A stretch of DNA of 7,154 nt, from the NCBI GenBank assembly GCA_016926135.1, contig JAFGPH010000158.1:1-7154 (forward strand), written 5' to 3'. The notes below the pieces were generated by a model. It saw only the letters and a program-made list of their open reading frames with translations. It did no database searches and was not told the DNA's origin. Below, piece after piece: positions 5,577 through 7,154 of this stretch (the stretch's first letter is position 1; each line of letters opens with the position of its first letter). Origin of the DNA: Deltaproteobacteria bacterium (lineage in GTDB: Bacteria; Desulfobacterota; DSM-4660; Desulfatiglandales; HGW-15). The translations under genes were made by a program, and so were the position numbers.

Positions 5577-5582
5577 AAGGAT

Positions 5583-6530
5583 ATGAAACTTCTGGGATTG
5601 TCAGCAGGCCGGAAAATGGGAAATTCCGAAATTCTTCTCAAGGAGGCCCTCATGGCCGCGGAGGAGATGGGGGTGGAGGTGGAGATCCTGCGCCTCCACG
5701 AACTCAAGATCAAACCCTGCACGGGCTGCACCTCCTGTGTCCAGGGCAAGAACGGCCTCATTTTCGGAGGGTCCGGGGAGTGTGTCCTCAAGAACGACGA
5801 CATGCCGAAATTCAACGAGAAGCTCTGGGAGTCGGACGGCATTATCATCAGCATGCCCGTGTTCATTTTCCAGCCCCCCGGATACCTGAAGGTGCTCATC
5901 GACCGGTGCGGCCCTTCCCATGACCAGGCCTTTGTCATCGAGGCGAAAAAGGTAGCCGGCGGCAAGAGCGGGGCTGATCCCCGGATCTTCAAGCCCAGGG
6001 TCGCAGGATTCCTTTCGGTGGGCGGCGCCCCCCATTACGATTGGTCTTCCCTGGCGCTCCCGCTCATGCACACCTTCACATTCCCCATGGAGATCCAGGT
6101 CGTCGACATGCATCAGGTCATGGGTGCCGCCATACCGGGTCAGGTGACCTTCAACGATGCGGCCATCGCCCGGGCCAGAAAACTGGGTCAGAACGTGGCC
6201 GGCGCCATGGGAAAACCCAAGGAGCAGATGAAGTACATGGGCGATGATCCGGGCACCTGCCCGGTCTGCCACTGCAATGCCATGCTGGTAGGGCGGGAAT
6301 CCATGGTGGAGTGTGCGATCTGCGGCATCAAGGGCGAGTTGAAACAGAAGGACGGCAAGATCACGGTCACCTTTTCGGAGGAGCAGCAGGCCATTTCCCG
6401 CTTGACTCTGGCCGGGAAAACACGGCATTTCTATGAAATCGCCGACGTCCAGATGAAGTTTGACAGCCGGAAATCCGAGCTGCCGTCGAAACTCGAGAAA
6501 TACAAGAGCTACAAGCCTGCGTGGAAGTGA
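5583..6530 (+). CDS. Flavodoxin-fold NAD(P)H/FMN reductase with iron-sulfur-type cysteines and a C-terminal zinc ribbon
   Basis: The protein probably binds FMN and transfers electrons in the cytoplasm; its partner is unknown. It has 315 residues. The N-terminal domain (1 to about 210) follows the NADPH-dependent FMN reductase/iron-sulfur flavoprotein pattern: a MKLLGLSAGRKMGNSEILL phosphate-binding start, KPCTGCTSC with Cys46, Cys49 and Cys52, GECVLKNDDM with Cys67, then SDGIIISMPVFIF and LKVLIDRCG. In Isf-type proteins the compact cysteines hold a [4Fe-4S] cluster; here the fourth cysteine lies 14 residues after the third, so cluster binding is plausible but unproven. A second domain has CPVCHC at 226-231 and CAIC at 244-247, a CX2C-X14-CX2C zinc ribbon or rubredoxin-like knuckle, followed by a lysine-rich C-terminus. 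The flavodoxin domain alone would be complete at about 200 residues, so the C-terminal third is an added module. The upstream repeat separates it from the hydrolase, so it may have its own transcript. Confidence 0.87.
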   Translation: MKLLGLSAGRKMGNSEILLKEALMAAEEMGVEVEILRLHELKIKPCTGCTSCVQGKNGLIFGGSGECVLKNDDMPKFNEKLWESDGIIISMPVFIFQPPGYLKVLIDRCGPSHDQAFVIEAKKVAGGKSGADPRIFKPRVAGFLSVGGAPHYDWSSLALPLMHTFTFPMEIQVVDMHQVMGAAIPGQVTFNDAAIARARKLGQNVAGAMGKPKEQMKYMGDDPGTCPVCHCNAMLVGRESMVECAICGIKGELKQKDGKITVTFSEEQQAISRLTLAGKTRHFYEIADVQMKFDSRKSELPSKLEKYKSYKPAWK

Positions 6531-6551
6531 GCATCGGTTCAAGTGGCGGCC

Positions 6552-6707
6552 ATGGATCACCCTTTTGTGCAGCGCAACGATTCTATCGACGGCTTTGAAA
6601 ACAAACCCTTGAGCCGCGAAGTCAAAGAAAAGGTGTCGTACCTGAATGCCAGGCGATGGCTCAAACTCCGAGAAGGCGCCCGCTGCCCCGGGAAGCCCGA
6701 TCCTTGA
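6552..6707 (+). CDS. Doubtful small ORF, 51 residues, overlapping the ABC ATPase start
   Basis: The frame opens at ATG 6552 (or in-frame GTG 6543) and ends at TGA 6705-6707. The peptide has a polar N-terminal half and a basic C-terminal part (SREVKEKVSYLNARRWLKLREG) that could form an amphipathic helix. It matches no family I recognise. There is no good ribosome binding site, and it overlaps the ABC ATPase start at 6646 by 62 bases in another frame. It would fill the gap of 115 bases between the flavoprotein and the ATPase. It could be a real small protein that couples translation to the ATPase, or chance; I consider chance about as likely. Confidence 0.35.
   Translation: MDHPFVQRNDSIDGFENKPLSREVKEKVSYLNARRWLKLREGARCPGKPDP
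6630..6635 (+). promoter_or_regulatory. Probable ribosome binding site for the ABC ATPase
   Basis: AAGGTG lies 10 bases before the ATG at 6646, the only in-frame ATG ahead of the conserved ATPase N-terminus. It supports that start although the spacing is slightly long. Confidence 0.5.
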
Positions 6708-7154
6708 GATCACGGGGCTCCACAAGTGGTTCGGGGAGTTTCCTGTGCTCCGAGGCGTGGATCTATCCGTAGACAAACAGGAACGGATCGTTCTCTGCGG
6801 GCCCTCGGGATCGGGCAAATCCACCCTCATCCGCTGCATCAACGGCCTGGAAGCCTACCAGCAGGGCCGGGTCGTGGTGGATGGTACGGATCTGGCCGAT
6901 CCAAAGACGAACATCCAAGAGATCCGGGCTGAGGTGGGCATGGTCTTTCAAGACTTCCACCTCTTCCCGCATCTGACCGTCCTCGACAATCTCTGCCTCG
7001 CCCCGCAGTGGGTGAGGCACCTGGGCCGCAAGGAGGCCGAGGAACGCGCGGAGGCCCTTCTCGATCGCGTGCGCATAAGAGAGCAGGCGGGCAAATACCC
7101 GGGACAGCTATCCGGCGGCCAACAGCAACGTGTGGCCATTGCGCGCGCCCTGGC
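6646..7154 (+). CDS. ATP-binding subunit of a polar amino acid ABC transporter, GlnQ type (3' end outside window)
   Basis: This is the ATPase that powers uptake of a polar amino acid or similar solute together with a membrane permease and a binding protein, none of which is in the window. The 169 complete codons cover the N-terminal two thirds of a typical protein of about 240 residues. Visible are the Walker A motif GPSGSGKST (residues 52-60), the Q-loop in MVFQDFHLFPHLTVLDN (Gln102) and the ABC signature LSGGQQQRVAIARAL (155-169). Walker B and the H-loop lie beyond the edge. DGTDLADPKTNIQEIRAEVGMVFQ and NLCLAP are characteristic of the GlnQ/polar amino acid group. About 17 residues rich in Gly, Ser, Ala and Pro precede the usual start (ILEITGLHKWFG), so the N-terminus is a little longer than normal. 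Substrate specificity cannot be set from the ATPase. It is probably the start of a separate uptake locus. Confidence 0.92.
   Translation, partial: MPGDGSNSEKAPAAPGSPILEITGLHKWFGEFPVLRGVDLSVDKQERIVLCGPSGSGKSTLIRCINGLEAYQQGRVVVDGTDLADPKTNIQEIRAEVGMVFQDFHLFPHLTVLDNLCLAPQWVRHLGRKEAEERAEALLDRVRIREQAGKYPGQLSGGQQQRVAIARAL

Overview
The window is GC-rich and densely coded, with every supported gene on the + strand. The gene types are a di-cluster ferredoxin-like protein, a phosphate acyltransferase paired with a butyrate kinase family protein, and a cysteine-rich flavoprotein. Together with CACAGAG-type dispersed repeats, they suggest a strictly anaerobic bacterium, possibly a deltaproteobacterial (Desulfobacterota-like) fermenter, syntroph or sulfate reducer. 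The taxonomic guess is inference from gene style and repeats, not from a marker gene.

Layout. Block A (1-3025) holds the 3' part of a ferredoxin-like gene, acpS (holo-ACP synthase), a Pta-family phosphate acyltransferase and a Buk-family acyl kinase. An intergenic repeat (about 3045-3194) follows. Block B (3241-5297) holds a small, atypical acyl carrier protein and a CocE/NonD (S15-type) alpha/beta hydrolase of 589 residues. A second repeat of the same family (about 5350-5504) contains strong hairpins. Block C (5583-7154) holds an iron-sulfur-flavoprotein-like reductase with a C-terminal zinc ribbon, a doubtful 51-codon ORF, and the first part of a GlnQ-type polar amino acid ABC transporter ATPase that runs off the window.

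How the genes may work together. Pta and Buk homologues would convert an acyl-CoA to an acyl phosphate and then to a free acid plus ATP. AcpS would charge an ACP with phosphopantetheine, and an ACP gene lies two genes downstream of the acyl kinase. The hydrolase next to the ACP could act on an acyl or amide substrate, and the ferredoxin-like and flavin proteins could supply electrons. This makes blocks A and B look like a small acyl-processing module with its own carrier. The substrate cannot be read from the sequence, and the link between blocks rests only on adjacency and shared strand. The ABC transporter probably starts a separate uptake locus.

The main oddities are these. The ACP has lysine where the usual DSL motif has aspartate, and a basic rather than acidic helix III region. 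The hydrolase seems to lack the expected catalytic aspartate. Two intergenic repeats share mirrored CACAGAG-type ends but have different hairpin-bearing interiors.
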